From: CAZKCI01 sp964551475
GTDB lineage: Bacteria; Auribacterota; Erginobacteria; Erginobacterales; CAZKCI01
Assembly: GCA_964551475.1 (NCBI GenBank)
Contig: CAZKCI010000043.1
Location: 1-64,000 of the forward strand
DNA: 64,000 bases
Direction of reading: 5' to 3'
Shown piece after piece: positions 1 to 8,508 of this stretch (positions are counted from its first letter, which is position 1; the number at the start of each line of letters is the position of its first letter). The notes under the pieces are model-generated. The model worked only from the letters and a program-made list of their open reading frames with translations. It was not told where the DNA came from and ran no database searches. Made by a program: the position numbers and the translations under genes.

Positions 1-154
1 CTAGTGTGGTGTCACTAACACTGCTTTACAATAATCCTGTCATTGCGAGGAGCGGAGCGACGAAGCAATCTCTTGGGGCGCAAGCAATTGAGATTGCTTC
101 GCTCTCGCTCGCAATGACAAATCCGGACAAGGTATTTCTGGAAAACCACACTAG
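1..154. repeat. Family I MITE-like element, complete copy
   Basis: The ends are inverted repeats: ctagtgtggt at 1-10 and accacactag at 145-154. Inside, a cattgcgaggagcg arm (about 40-54) faces a ctcgcaatgac arm (about 108-118), so the whole element can fold. A second, inverted and one-end-truncated copy lies at 40143-40258. No coding capacity was recognised. Because the window starts exactly at the terminal repeat, sequence further left could alter the boundary. Confidence 0.75.
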
Positions 155-190
155 CGCCATCACACCACCGCTCTCAAAAGGAGGCTCAGC

Positions 191-973
191 ATGATCAGGC
201 TCATCGCCATACTCGGTTTTTGCGCGTCTCTCTTCATCGGCTTCGGCCTCTCCTTCTCCGCGCCGACTCCGCCTCCCGCCGCCGCCAACGATCAGGCCTA
301 CGGCCTGCTGGAGGAGGCCTATCGCGCCCGGGATAGCGGCAACGAGGCGCTCGCCCAGGAGAAGCTTTCCGCGGCGATGGCGCTTTTCCGGGAGACGGCC
401 TGGAAGAGCAAGCCCGAGCTTATCACGTCGAGCTCGGACCTGGCCGTGGAGGAGGGGCCCAAAGAAGTGCGCCTGGTGGAGAATCGGTCGCTTTTCAAGA
501 TCGAGATCAAGCCCGCCGGTGCCCTGACCGAGAAGCTTCTGGAGCAGCAGGAGGAGATGTTCAAGCAGCAGCAGATCATGATGCAGCAGTTGAGCCTGCT
601 GGCCAAGGAGAACGCCGAGTTCAAGGCCCTGCTCGCCGCCGCGAACAAGAACCTGAAGGAGCTCCCGTCCGTGGCCGCGGACGTCTCGGACATCAAGGAT
701 CAGACCTCGCGCGCGGCGGACTCGGACGTGGAGAGCCGCCTGGACGACATCGAGAACAACACCAACGACCTGAACGGCTCCATGCGCGGGATTGAAAACA
801 ACACCGACAACTTGAACGACGTGGCCAGCGACATCTCTCAGATCCGGTCCACGATCGACACCCTGCAGGACATCCTGAACATCGTCGAGGACATCAAGAA
901 CGATACCGACAAGATCAACGATCTCCAGAACGAGATCCAGGACGTGAAGAGCGCGGTGGAGAGGAGCCAGTAG
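191..973 (+). CDS. Secreted coiled-coil protein of unknown function
   Basis: A 260-residue product with an N-terminal hydrophobic segment (residues 1-24) and an APTPPPAAA stretch that looks like a signal peptide and cleavage region. The remainder is polar and helical. Residues about 40-70 are Ala/Glu-rich, residues about 115-160 are Gln/Glu/Leu-rich coiled coil, and the C-terminal 90 residues carry repeated IENNT/DIKNDT-type segments with heptad character. A good ribosome site (gaggctc) sits just before ATG 191. It stands alone and converges with the TMTC-like gene across a family K palindrome. A periplasmic or envelope-bound coiled-coil role is inferred only from composition. Confidence 0.75.
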   Translation: MIRLIAILGFCASLFIGFGLSFSAPTPPPAAANDQAYGLLEEAYRARDSGNEALAQEKLSAAMALFRETAWKSKPELITSSSDLAVEEGPKEVRLVENRSLFKIEIKPAGALTEKLLEQQEEMFKQQQIMMQQLSLLAKENAEFKALLAAANKNLKELPSVAADVSDIKDQTSRAADSDVESRLDDIENNTNDLNGSMRGIENNTDNLNDVASDISQIRSTIDTLQDILNIVEDIKNDTDKINDLQNEIQDVKSAVERSQ

Positions 974-976
974 AAA

Positions 977-1120
977 CCAGTTGATGGGCCAGGGTTGGGG
1001 AGTGGGTCTGGTTGATGGGTTAGGGTTGGGTGTGGCACGGCGGACCGACCGACGAGCCAAGCCGCACCATTAACCTCACCCATCTACCAAACCCACATCT
1101 TAACCCCAACCCATCACCTG
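977..1120. repeat. Family K palindrome between convergent genes
   Basis: The left arm contains gatgggttagggttggg-like words and the right arm contains their complements (aacctcacccatc, ccccaacccatc). It fills the gap between the convergent genes ending at 973 and 1114. Related copies are at 29608-29731 and 48866-48976. The position would suit a two-way terminator, but there is no clear T-tract. Confidence 0.65.
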
Positions 1121-3000
1121 GTTGTTGCCCCCGCCGACTTCAGCGCCATCAGCTGGCTGCGCAGGGCGACGTTGGCCGGGTCCAGACGGAGCGCGTCCTC
1201 CAGGACCAGGCGCGCCCGGCGCAAATCGCCTCCGGCGATATGGATCCGGGAGAGGACCTGCAGCCCGGCGGGATTGGCGGGATCCCTTTCGATCGCCCGG
1301 CGGACCGTCTCCATCGCCTTCGCCCTTTTTCCCCCCTCCAGATACATCTCCGCCAGGTTGCGCAGGGGAGCTCCATACTCGGGGTCGAGCTCGGCCGCCC
1401 GGAGATATTCCTTCTCCGCCTCGGCGATTTCCCCGCGCCTTTCCAGGACCACCGCCAGGCAGTTGCGGAGCTCGGGGAGGTAGGGATTGAAATCGAGCGC
1501 GCCGCGGATCGTCTTTTCCGCCCGTTCGATCCGTCCCCGATGAAGGAGGATTTCCGAGAGGTTGATCGCGGCCAGGTCGTAGCTCGGATACGAGGAGAGG
1601 CTTCGCTCGAACTCGCGGACCGCCTCCTCCCCGCGTCCGTCCCGGCGATATTGAATACCCAGGTTGAGGTGGGCCTCGCTGTGGTCGGGATTGATGGCCA
1701 GGGCGTTCTTCAGCTCCGCGGTCCCGCGTTCGCTGTCTCCCAGGCGCAGGTAAACGATCGCCAGGTTGTTGTGGCCGATGGCGGCCGCCGGACAGATCTC
1801 GGTCACCCGTTTCCAGAGGCTGAAATCGCTTTTCCAGAAGGGGAGATAGCGGCCGACGGAGAGGGCGTAGAGAACGGCGAGGACGGCCAGGGCGCCGGCG
1901 CCCGCTTTTTTCCAGCCATTCGGAGAGCGGTCCAGGAGAGTCCCGGCGGCGAGGGCGGCGAGCAGGCAGGCGAAGATGGAGGGGAAATAGAGGCGCTGCT
2001 CCGCCACCACCCTTCCGATCTGCCCGACCACCGAGAGGGCCGGGAGCAGGCTGACAAAAAAAGACAGGGCGATCCAGCCCGCCCGGGGGGAATTTTTCCA
2101 GAGACGGGCGGCGAGGAGGAGCAGGCTGACCACGACGAGGAGGCTCAGGAGCCATTCGGGATGGGTCCAGCAGATGCCTTTGACGAAGGGGTAGATCACA
2201 TGGAGCCGCAAAGGCCGGAGGAGGAGCCCCAGGTAGACGAGGGTCAGCTTGGATAAAGCGAAGACGGCGCCCAGCGGACTGATCTCTCTTCGTTCGGTCG
2301 ACCCCGGTCCCAGAACGACCTTCAGGGCGAGCACGGCGCCGGAGACGAGGAAGAACGGAATAAGATCGGCGATCTTCCGGCGAACCGAAGTTTTCGGGGA
2401 TCGCCCGGAGGGAAAAGCGGCGAGGAGAAGGGGGTAGATGACGGCGCTTTCTTTGGAAAAAACCGCCAGAACGAAGAAGGCGAGCGCGGCCGCCTTCCGC
2501 CCCGCCCCCGTCCGGCCGGTGAAAAGGCGGAAGGAGAGGATGAGGAAAAGCGCGCAGAGGAACTCCGAGAGATTGCGGGCGGAGGCCACCGCCTCGACGT
2601 GGACGGGGTGGAGAGCGAAGAGGGCGAGAAAGATCAGGGCGGGCGTGGGCGCGATGCCGCGCGCCCGGACGAGGCGGAAAAGCAGCCAGGAGACGAAGAG
2701 ATGGAGGAAGACGGAGGCCACGCGGAAGGGGAGGGGGGAGCGGTCGCCGAGGGCGGCCAGGGCGCTCAGGGCGATCATCTGGACCGGGCGATAGTCGTTC
2801 TCGGAGATGGGGACGCGATACCGCCAGTAGTGGGGCTGGAAGTAGAGGGGGAGGAAGGCGGGAGAGCCGAGGAAGGGGTTGTCGCGCACCACCTTGAGGT
2901 CGTCCCAGACGAAGGGGAAGCGGAGAACCGGGAGAAAGACCAGGGCGGCCAGGAGGAGGATGAGGAAGGAGAGGCTCTTTTCGTCGCGGAAACGATCCAT
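1114..3000 (-). CDS. TMTC-like membrane glycosyltransferase with C-terminal TPR repeats
   Basis: A 628-residue protein. Residues 1-385 form about ten membrane helices with hallmarks of the TMTC/GT-C group: an acidic WDD at 32-34 in the first loop, ENDYRP at 67-72, HPVHVEAV at 131-138, FSKES at 181-185 and AEQRLYFPS at 333-341. Residues about 405-628 are tandem TPRs. In eukaryotes, TMTC proteins transfer mannose from a polyprenyl-phosphate donor to proteins. A polyprenyl-sugar-dependent transferase is therefore likely here, with unknown donor and acceptor. Its 5' end faces the propeller gene at 3129 across a 128-bp divergent region. It could be a TPR scaffold without activity, but the conserved acidic loop argues for an enzyme. 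Confidence 0.8.
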   Translation of the reverse strand: MDRFRDEKSLSFLILLLAALVFLPVLRFPFVWDDLKVVRDNPFLGSPAFLPLYFQPHYWRYRVPISENDYRPVQMIALSALAALGDRSPLPFRVASVFLHLFVSWLLFRLVRARGIAPTPALIFLALFALHPVHVEAVASARNLSEFLCALFLILSFRLFTGRTGAGRKAAALAFFVLAVFSKESAVIYPLLLAAFPSGRSPKTSVRRKIADLIPFFLVSGAVLALKVVLGPGSTERREISPLGAVFALSKLTLVYLGLLLRPLRLHVIYPFVKGICWTHPEWLLSLLVVVSLLLLAARLWKNSPRAGWIALSFFVSLLPALSVVGQIGRVVAEQRLYFPSIFACLLAALAAGTLLDRSPNGWKKAGAGALAVLAVLYALSVGRYLPFWKSDFSLWKRVTEICPAAAIGHNNLAIVYLRLGDSERGTAELKNALAINPDHSEAHLNLGIQYRRDGRGEEAVREFERSLSSYPSYDLAAINLSEILLHRGRIERAEKTIRGALDFNPYLPELRNCLAVVLERRGEIAEAEKEYLRAAELDPEYGAPLRNLAEMYLEGGKRAKAMETVRRAIERDPANPAGLQVLSRIHIAGGDLRRARLVLEDALRLDPANVALRSQLMALKSAGATTR

Positions 3001-3053
3001 GATCGGGGGATTCCGGTGGCGCGCGCCGGCGCCAGAAATCGTGCGATTTTATA

Positions 3054-3082
3054 TTGACCTTGCCGGAGCTTTCTTCTACTAT
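3054..3082 (+). promoter_or_regulatory. Candidate sigma-70-type promoter with overlapping inverted repeat
   Basis: TTGACC at 3054-3059 and TACTAT at 3077-3082 are 17 bp apart, upstream of ATG 3129. A small inverted repeat (ctact...agtag, about 3076-3089) overlaps the -10 and could be an operator. This is based on consensus only. Confidence 0.4.
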
Positions 3083-3128
3083 AAAGTAGAGAGTGTCTTT
3101 ACGTCAATCACTCACAAGGAGGTTTTCC

Positions 3129-5924
3129 ATGGCCCGTGCCAGGACGTGGTCCATTTTCGCCGCCTGCCTTTTTGTCGCCCTCGGCGCGCTCGCGTTGCTT
3201 TCCCGGGGTGTCTTTACCGCCCAGCTTCCCACGGTCTGGGATATCAAGTATACCGATCTCAAGGCCGATCTGCGTGCGCTGGGCAACGATCCTCTGGATT
3301 CGCGCCGCGTCTACTTGGGGACCGACCAGCAGATCCTGGCCACCAGCGACGGCGGGGCCACCTGGACGGCCCTGCAGAGCTTTCGCGACGATAAAATTGC
3401 CCTGACCTCGACCCTCGGGGAAAAGTCCTTGCGGGCCTTGGGTTTGATCGAGACCAGCGAAGAAAAGGTTTCGCGCATCTCTCTGCCGGCCGGCGAGGAC
3501 GCCCTGGGCGGCCAGGCCGCTCCCGGTGAATTCAGTACGGTCGCTCAGACCGCTGCCGAAGCCGCCCGCAAGGTTCAGGAGGCGGAAGTACGGCTCAAGC
3601 AGGCCGAAGAGGAAGTGAAGAAAGAGCAGGCCGAGCTTCTCCGCGTCCAGGCCGAAGCCGGGAAGTGGCAGCCGGACGATCTGACCGCCTCCCAGGTGGA
3701 AGGGATCGAGGAGACTTCCGCCGACTTTGTCCCCGAGCCCCAATACAGCGAGCTCGCCGACTGGCTCGGGGAGCGAGGCCTTACCGCCGTCGCCGGCGGC
3801 GGCGAGAGAAAGCGGACACTGGCCGACTACCTGAAAAAGCACGAGGCGGAAGGGATAGCGCTCAAGTCCTCGGTGGCCTCCGCGGAAAGGCAGTTTGCCG
3901 CCGCCCAGGGTCAGATCGGCACTTTCGAAGCCCAGATCGAAGCGGCGAAAGCGGAGAAGGTCCGCCTGGACGCGTTGGCGGAAGCCGCGGCCAAGACCTC
4001 CGGCGCGAAGGCGCAATCCAACGAAACCGCCGGCGTCTCCGGCGAACCGATCGAGGCGGCGACGCCGGTCCCGGAAGAGCAATACCTCTCCGGCGTCACC
4101 TTCATCGCGGTCGACCCTTCCCGCCAGGAGCGGGTGATCGCGGCCACTTTCGACGGGATCTTTCTTTCCTCCGACAAGGGCCAGAGCTGGAAGCTCGTCT
4201 ACCGGGGCACCGGCGCGCAGCAATCCGCCGTGCTCTGTCTGGCGTTCGACCCCTCCGCCCCCGCCACCGTCTTCGGCGGAACGCTCAGCGGACTGATCCG
4301 TTCCCGCGACGGCGGCGCCACCTGGGAGAGGATCGGCGGAATCGTCGCCGACCAAGCGGTCATCTCCCTCGCCGTTCACCCCTTCGATTCCAAGATCGTA
4401 CTCGCCGGGACGGAAGGAAACGGTCTCTTCCGGAGCGCCGACGGCGGCGCTTCCTGGTCACAGGCCTTCACGTATGCCAGCACCGAAGGAAATTCCATCC
4501 GGGCTATCGCTTTCGCCCCCTCCCAGCCGGATCGCCTCTATCTTGGCACCGGTTCCGGCGTTTTCACCAGTGCCGACGCGGGGAAGAACTGGGAAAAGCC
4601 GGCCGCTCTCGGGATGATCGACACCTCGATCCGCCACCTGGTCGTCTCCCCGGTTTCCGCCGAGACGATCTTCACCGCCTCGGACAACGGCGTCTCCGCC
4701 TCCGCCGACGCCGGAAAGACCTTCCGCCGGGTCACCTTCGGTCTCAACTACCGCAACAGCACCTTCCTCTCCTTCGACCCGCTCGACCCCGCCACGGTCT
4801 GGCTGGCCACCAACCAGAGAGTCTGCCGATCGACCGCCATCCCCTGCGTCGACCTCTCCCAGGAGGGCAAGGCCGTTCTCCTGGGATCCTGCGAGTTCAC
4901 GCTGGACGGCCAGGAGCGCCACGCTTTCACCGTCGACGAAATCGATGAAACCGGCGGCGTGCTCAAGGCCACCGTCCAATCGGAAGCGCAAAAGCTGGAG
5001 CTCAAGCTCGGCGAGAGCAAGCCGGTCGACCTCGACGGCGACGGGAACCCCGACGCCGTCTTCACCTTCACCGAGATGGCCCAGGGGACACCCCGGATTT
5101 CCGTGGAAACCGCCGGCCCCGCCGCGGGAGTCAAGAAGCCGAGCGAGGTCGCCTCCCTGGACGATCTGGAGCCTTATTTCGCGGCCGAACCGACCTGGGT
5201 GGAAGTTCAGGAAGCGGCCTCGCGCTGGGCGGAAGTCCATCCCGACAAGATCGCAGCCTGGCGGCGGGGAGCGTCGCTGAGGGCCTTCGTCCCCGAGTTC
5301 GCATTCGGCTTCTCCACCTCTGACGGCACCTACGCCCGGAACCGGACCGAAGAACGCTGGCAGGGTGAGTTCTCCAGCAACGATTTTTCCGGTAGGCGCC
5401 GGTCCTCGACCCGAGTCAAGTCCGACGAGGTGAAAAGCGATTACGACTCCCATTACTTAACTTGGGGTTGGGGGGATTCCCACTTCAACTCGAGCGAAAG
5501 CGGATCTTTCTCCACAAACGCGGATGGAGAGGGGGAGGCGGAGAGGTGGGAGAACCGGGTTCAGACCCAGAACGACGACACCTCCATGAAGACCTGGGAT
5601 ATCCGGCTCGACTGGGACCTCAGGGATTTCCTCTACAGCAAGGAGCAGATGTATATCAGCCGGGAAGCCCGGGATCTCTCCGAACTTCGCCAGGACGTGC
5701 TGGAGCAGGTCACCGTGCAGTTTTTCGACCGGCGCAGCGCCCGCATCGACATGATCCTGAACCCCCCGGCCGACCCCTATTCCAAGGTCGAGATGCTGCT
5801 CCGGATCCAGCAGCTCGACGCCAGCCTGGACGCTCTGACCGGGGGGTTCTTCACCCGGACCATCACGGAGAGGCAGAAGGACCTGCCCCCGCTCACCGCC
5901 GTCACCTTCATCCGTTCGTACTAA
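3129..5924 (+). CDS. Secreted Asp-box beta-propeller protein interrupted by a coiled coil
   Basis: The start is ATG 3129, preceded by aaggaggtttt, giving 931 residues. A signal peptide covers residues about 1-30. Asp boxes of the S-x-D-x-G-x-[ST]-[WF] type occur near 73-79, 348-354, 392-399, 436-443, 481-488 and 525-532, as in BNR or Ycf48-like propellers. Between the first and second box lies a long Ala/Glu/Gln coiled coil (about 140-295), so the propeller is split. Residues about 585-665 hold a separate beta-rich section with a DGDGNPD loop. Residues about 676-931 form a domain repeated in the next gene, ending in ALTGGFF near the C-terminus. Function is unknown; an envelope scaffold or adhesin is inferred. 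Confidence 0.8.
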   Translation: MARARTWSIFAACLFVALGALALLSRGVFTAQLPTVWDIKYTDLKADLRALGNDPLDSRRVYLGTDQQILATSDGGATWTALQSFRDDKIALTSTLGEKSLRALGLIETSEEKVSRISLPAGEDALGGQAAPGEFSTVAQTAAEAARKVQEAEVRLKQAEEEVKKEQAELLRVQAEAGKWQPDDLTASQVEGIEETSADFVPEPQYSELADWLGERGLTAVAGGGERKRTLADYLKKHEAEGIALKSSVASAERQFAAAQGQIGTFEAQIEAAKAEKVRLDALAEAAAKTSGAKAQSNETAGVSGEPIEAATPVPEEQYLSGVTFIAVDPSRQERVIAATFDGIFLSSDKGQSWKLVYRGTGAQQSAVLCLAFDPSAPATVFGGTLSGLIRSRDGGATWERIGGIVADQAVISLAVHPFDSKIVLAGTEGNGLFRSADGGASWSQAFTYASTEGNSIRAIAFAPSQPDRLYLGTGSGVFTSADAGKNWEKPAALGMIDTSIRHLVVSPVSAETIFTASDNGVSASADAGKTFRRVTFGLNYRNSTFLSFDPLDPATVWLATNQRVCRSTAIPCVDLSQEGKAVLLGSCEFTLDGQERHAFTVDEIDETGGVLKATVQSEAQKLELKLGESKPVDLDGDGNPDAVFTFTEMAQGTPRISVETAGPAAGVKKPSEVASLDDLEPYFAAEPTWVEVQEAASRWAEVHPDKIAAWRRGASLRAFVPEFAFGFSTSDGTYARNRTEERWQGEFSSNDFSGRRRSSTRVKSDEVKSDYDSHYLTWGWGDSHFNSSESGSFSTNADGEGEAERWENRVQTQNDDTSMKTWDIRLDWDLRDFLYSKEQMYISREARDLSELRQDVLEQVTVQFFDRRSARIDMILNPPADPYSKVEMLLRIQQLDASLDALTGGFFTRTITERQKDLPPLTAVTFIRSY

Positions 5925-5980
5925 AAACCATCGCCACCATGACCGCACCAACACATAAAGCCCCGAGAAGGAGGGTTCCC

Positions 5981-6817
5981 ATGATCCGGAAGAAAGCCCT
6001 GGCGCTGCTGGCGGGCGCCGTCTGCCTCTTCGCCATCCGCGCCGTTGTCGTCGGCCAGGAGACGGCCACCCAGCCGCCACCGATCGAATCCATGGCCGAT
6101 CTGGAAGCCCTGTTCGCCGAGGAGCCGAGTTACAACGAGATCCAGGACTCGGCGATGCGCTTCTCCGAGGTCCATCCGGACAAAATCGCGGCTTGGCGGC
6201 GGGGAGCCTCCTTGAGGGCGTTCCTTCCCGAGGTCACCTTCCGCTACAACTCATCCACGCAAGACGGCACGACCGGCTATGAGACCTTCGAGTGGAGCGA
6301 GGCGGTGGAAACCTCCTCCTCGTCGGGTAGGGAGACCTCGACCTCCACTGAGAACAAAGAGGAGTACGGCGAGGAGTGGTCAACGGCCGCTCCATCCTGG
6401 TCCACCCGCGACACCTACTCCCGCTCCTCGGGGGATGTGACCTCGACTTCGCATGGAAGCAGCGAGGGCGAGGGGGAGGGGACAACCTTCCAGACCGAAG
6501 ACGAGAGCGGCGACGACACCGGCTGGGGCTTCTTCTTCCGCTGGGACCTGAAGGAGTTCATCTACAGCCAGGAACAGACCAAGATCAGCAAGGAAGCCCG
6601 GGATCTTTCCGAGCTTCGCCAGGACGTCCTGGAGCAGGTGAACACCTATTTCTTCGACCGCCGCCGGGCCCAGATCGAGATGATCTTCTCGCCCCCGTCC
6701 GACGCGCGCTCCAAGATCGATGTCCAGCTCCGGATCGCCCGTCTCACCGCCAACATCGACGCCCTGACCGGCGGTTTCCTCTCCGCCCGTCTGGCCAAGA
6801 ACGCGACGGCCAAGTGA
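5981..6817 (+). CDS. Secreted paralogue of the propeller protein's C-terminal domain
   Basis: A 278-residue product starting at ATG 5981 behind gagaaggaggg. A signal peptide covers residues 1-27. The mature part matches the last ~250 residues of the preceding protein in order: a D-L-E-x-x-F-A-x-E-P opening, EVHPDKIAAWRRGASLRAF, a variable Ser/Thr/Glu-rich middle of a different length, a W-D-L-[KR]-[ED]-F-[IL]-Y-S-x-E-Q segment, ARDLSELRQDVLEQV, FFDRR and ALTGGF. Separated by only 56 bp, the two genes look like a duplication in which one copy was fused to a propeller. The alternating acidic middle could be beta-strand-forming or surface exposed. I know no named family with certainty. Confidence 0.8.
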   Translation: MIRKKALALLAGAVCLFAIRAVVVGQETATQPPPIESMADLEALFAEEPSYNEIQDSAMRFSEVHPDKIAAWRRGASLRAFLPEVTFRYNSSTQDGTTGYETFEWSEAVETSSSSGRETSTSTENKEEYGEEWSTAAPSWSTRDTYSRSSGDVTSTSHGSSEGEGEGTTFQTEDESGDDTGWGFFFRWDLKEFIYSQEQTKISKEARDLSELRQDVLEQVNTYFFDRRRAQIEMIFSPPSDARSKIDVQLRIARLTANIDALTGGFLSARLAKNATAK

Positions 6818-6887
6818 TCCCCGGCGGTTCGGGGGGGTTCCCCGCCCTGTCCGGTGAGGAGGGTCCTGCTCGCCGTTCCCCGGACCG

Positions 6888-7352
6888 TTGAGCGCCTCCG
6901 CCTTTAACGCCATCCTGGTGGACCTCATCTGCGCGCTTTTTGCCTTCGCCGGGGGCGAGTGGCATCGGGCCGACCGGGGCATCGATCAGGCCCGCGACTG
7001 GTGCGAGAAAGGGCTCGCCTACCCCCGCTGTTCCTACCAGCGCATCCATTCCTTCAAGAAAGCGGCCGAGCTCGATCCCGGCTGCCGCCGCGCCTACCGG
7101 GAGTTGGGAGAGTCCTACTACGACCTGGCGATCGCCTACGGCCACCAGGATCTCTACCGCCAGGCCGCCGACGCCCTCGCCGCAGCGCTTCGCCTCGACC
7201 CGGCTGATGCCGCCGTCCGCTATCGACTGGGCACAATCTATTTTCTTCTCAAGGATTTCGCCGGCGCCCGGAGGGAGCTGGAGGCCGCCCGCCGGATCGA
7301 TCCTTCCTTCGCCCCCGCCTCCGACAGCCTGCGCCTTTTGGAAAATCGCTGA
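6888..7352 (+). CDS. Small TPR protein
   Basis: About 154 residues with three TPR-like units: residues about 40-65 (FKKAAELDPGCR), 66-105 (LGESYYDL...AALRLDPAD) and 106-145 (RLGTIYFLL...RRIDPSF). No ATG exists in the frame near the start. TTG 6888 is the most upstream option after an in-frame stop at 6855, GTG 6918 is an alternative, and the nearest purine-rich site (gaggaggg, 6856-6863) is far from both, so the start is uncertain. The stop codon TGA 7350-7352 merges with the first unit of a family A palindrome. It probably belongs with the two preceding envelope genes. Confidence 0.65.
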   Translation: MSASAFNAILVDLICALFAFAGGEWHRADRGIDQARDWCEKGLAYPRCSYQRIHSFKKAAELDPGCRRAYRELGESYYDLAIAYGHQDLYRQAADALAAALRLDPADAAVRYRLGTIYFLLKDFAGARRELEAARRIDPSFAPASDSLRLLENR

Positions 7353-7464
7353 TGGACGGGATGGACGCCATGGACGATATGGACAAAGAAGAAACGGCGG
7401 TTGGCGTTCAGCGTCCATATCGTCCATCGAGTCCATATCGTCCATACTGTCCATTCCGTCCATG
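7352..7464. repeat. Family A palindrome (A1)
   Basis: The left arm (7352-7384) is four copies of a 9-mer of the atggacgat type. The right arm (7413-7463) is about six complementary gtccatatc-type units. The arms are imperfect and the spacer is 28 bp. It overlaps the upstream TGA and contains the ATG (7462) used by the UPF0280 gene. Confidence 0.85.
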
Positions 7465-8208
7465 AAAGACGGCTTCGGCCCTCCCCGCTATCGCTCCCTG
7501 GTCCGCTCCGGAGATCTGGTTTCATTCCGGGTTCGGGAGAAGGAAAGCGATCTTTTGATCCGCGCTGAGCGCGACCTCTCCATCCCCGCGCGGGGAATCC
7601 TGCGCGCGGAGCGCAGGGATCTCGAAAGCTATCTGCTCCGCCATCCGGATTTTACGGCGAGTCTTCTTCCCCTGGGAGCACTCTCCGACGCGCCGCTGAT
7701 TGTCCGAATGATGGCAGCGGCCGGGAATCTCTGCGGTGTCGGCCCGTTCGCCGCGGTGGCCGGGGCCGTGGCCCAGCGGGTTGGAGAAGGGCTCCGTAGT
7801 CTTTCCGCGGAGGTGATTGTGGAGAACGGCGGAGATCTCTATCTGGCGCTGAAAAAGGAAAAAACGGTGGGACTCTTCGCGGGCGAAAACCACCCGTTGA
7901 CCGGGAAGTTCGGAATGCTTGTCCGCCCCGGCGATTCTCCCCTGGGGATCGCCTCTTCCTCGGGACTGATCGGTCCGTCCCTGAGCTGGGGGAAAGCCGC
8001 CGCCGCGGTGGTTATCGCTTCCGACGCGGCCCTGGCCGACGCCGCCGCCACCGCCCTGGCCAACCGCCTGTATTCTTCGGAAGAAAGCGTATGGTCTCGC
8101 GCGGCAGCTTTTCTGGAGACGATCCCCGGGATCAGGGGGACGCTGTCGATCCTGGAGGACCGGGTTCAGGTCTGGGGGAGTGTGGAGCTGGTAGAAACCA
8201 TTTGCTAA
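7462..8208 (+). CDS. UPF0280 family protein
   Basis: A 248-residue protein recognisable as UPF0280 (ApbE-like fold, biochemical role unknown). Features are an RERDLSIPA-like beginning (here RAERDLSIPARG), MMAAAGNLCGVGPFAAVAGAVAQ at about 85-107, EVIVENGGDLYL at about 120-131, and a C-terminal SDAALADAAATALAN. The length fits the family (about 240). ATG 7462 lies in the last unit of the family A palindrome and no ribosome site precedes it. The frame stays open upstream but encodes only the repeat. Members often occur near redox or methanogen-type genes; no such context is visible here. Confidence 0.85.
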   Translation: MKDGFGPPRYRSLVRSGDLVSFRVREKESDLLIRAERDLSIPARGILRAERRDLESYLLRHPDFTASLLPLGALSDAPLIVRMMAAAGNLCGVGPFAAVAGAVAQRVGEGLRSLSAEVIVENGGDLYLALKKEKTVGLFAGENHPLTGKFGMLVRPGDSPLGIASSSGLIGPSLSWGKAAAAVVIASDAALADAAATALANRLYSSEESVWSRAAAFLETIPGIRGTLSILEDRVQVWGSVELVETIC

Positions 8209-8413
8209 AACAGGTTGTTAGCTTCAGCGGTTCACACGGACAGGGTTCCAAGGTTCAGCGGTTCACGCGGACAGGGTTCCAAGGTTCAGCGGTTCACGCG
8301 GACAGGGTTCCAAGGTTCAGCGGTTCACGCGGACAGGGTTCCAAGGTTCAGCGGTTCACGGTTCACGGTTATATCAACCGTTGAACCGTTGAACCCTTGA
8401 ACCGTTGAACCTT
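8209..8413. repeat. 31-bp tandem repeat and family C words upstream of the large secreted gene
   Basis: About four and a half near-identical copies of a 31-bp unit (ggttcacgcggacagggttc plus caaggttcagc) run from about 8225 to 8360. Complementary caaccgttgaaccgttgaac words follow (8377-8413), so the array can fold as a large hairpin. Related family C words form the palindrome at 15451-15520. The copies are too uniform and lack unique spacers, so this is not CRISPR. Confidence 0.85.
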
Positions 8414-8455
8414 TTTGATATTTACCTGCTTGCCAAGCGCTCCGAAATATACTAG

Positions 8456-8461
8456 TATAAT
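8456..8461 (+). promoter_or_regulatory. Consensus -10 box upstream of the 1508-residue secreted protein
   Basis: A perfect TATAAT at 8456-8461 lies 48 bp before ATG 8509. The best upstream hexamer, TTGCCA at 8430-8435, is 20 bp away, longer than ideal. The flanking stretch 8400-8475 is AT-rich in an otherwise GC-rich region, which supports a promoter here. Confidence 0.45.
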
Positions 8462-8508
8462 AATTAAGTGATAATCCGCCCCAACTCTTCCACCCAGGAG
8501 CCTACTCG

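Noticed and set aside
1..154. tRNA or small RNA gene in the first element
   Set aside because: The inverted repeats form one long arm and not a cloverleaf, and no T-loop or acceptor motif is visible. A second copy confirms a repeat.
8209..8413. Possible CRISPR array
   Set aside because: The repeated unit is contiguous 31-bp tandem copies with no unique spacers, and no cas genes are near (the RecB-like protein at 15.5 kb is not in a cas context).
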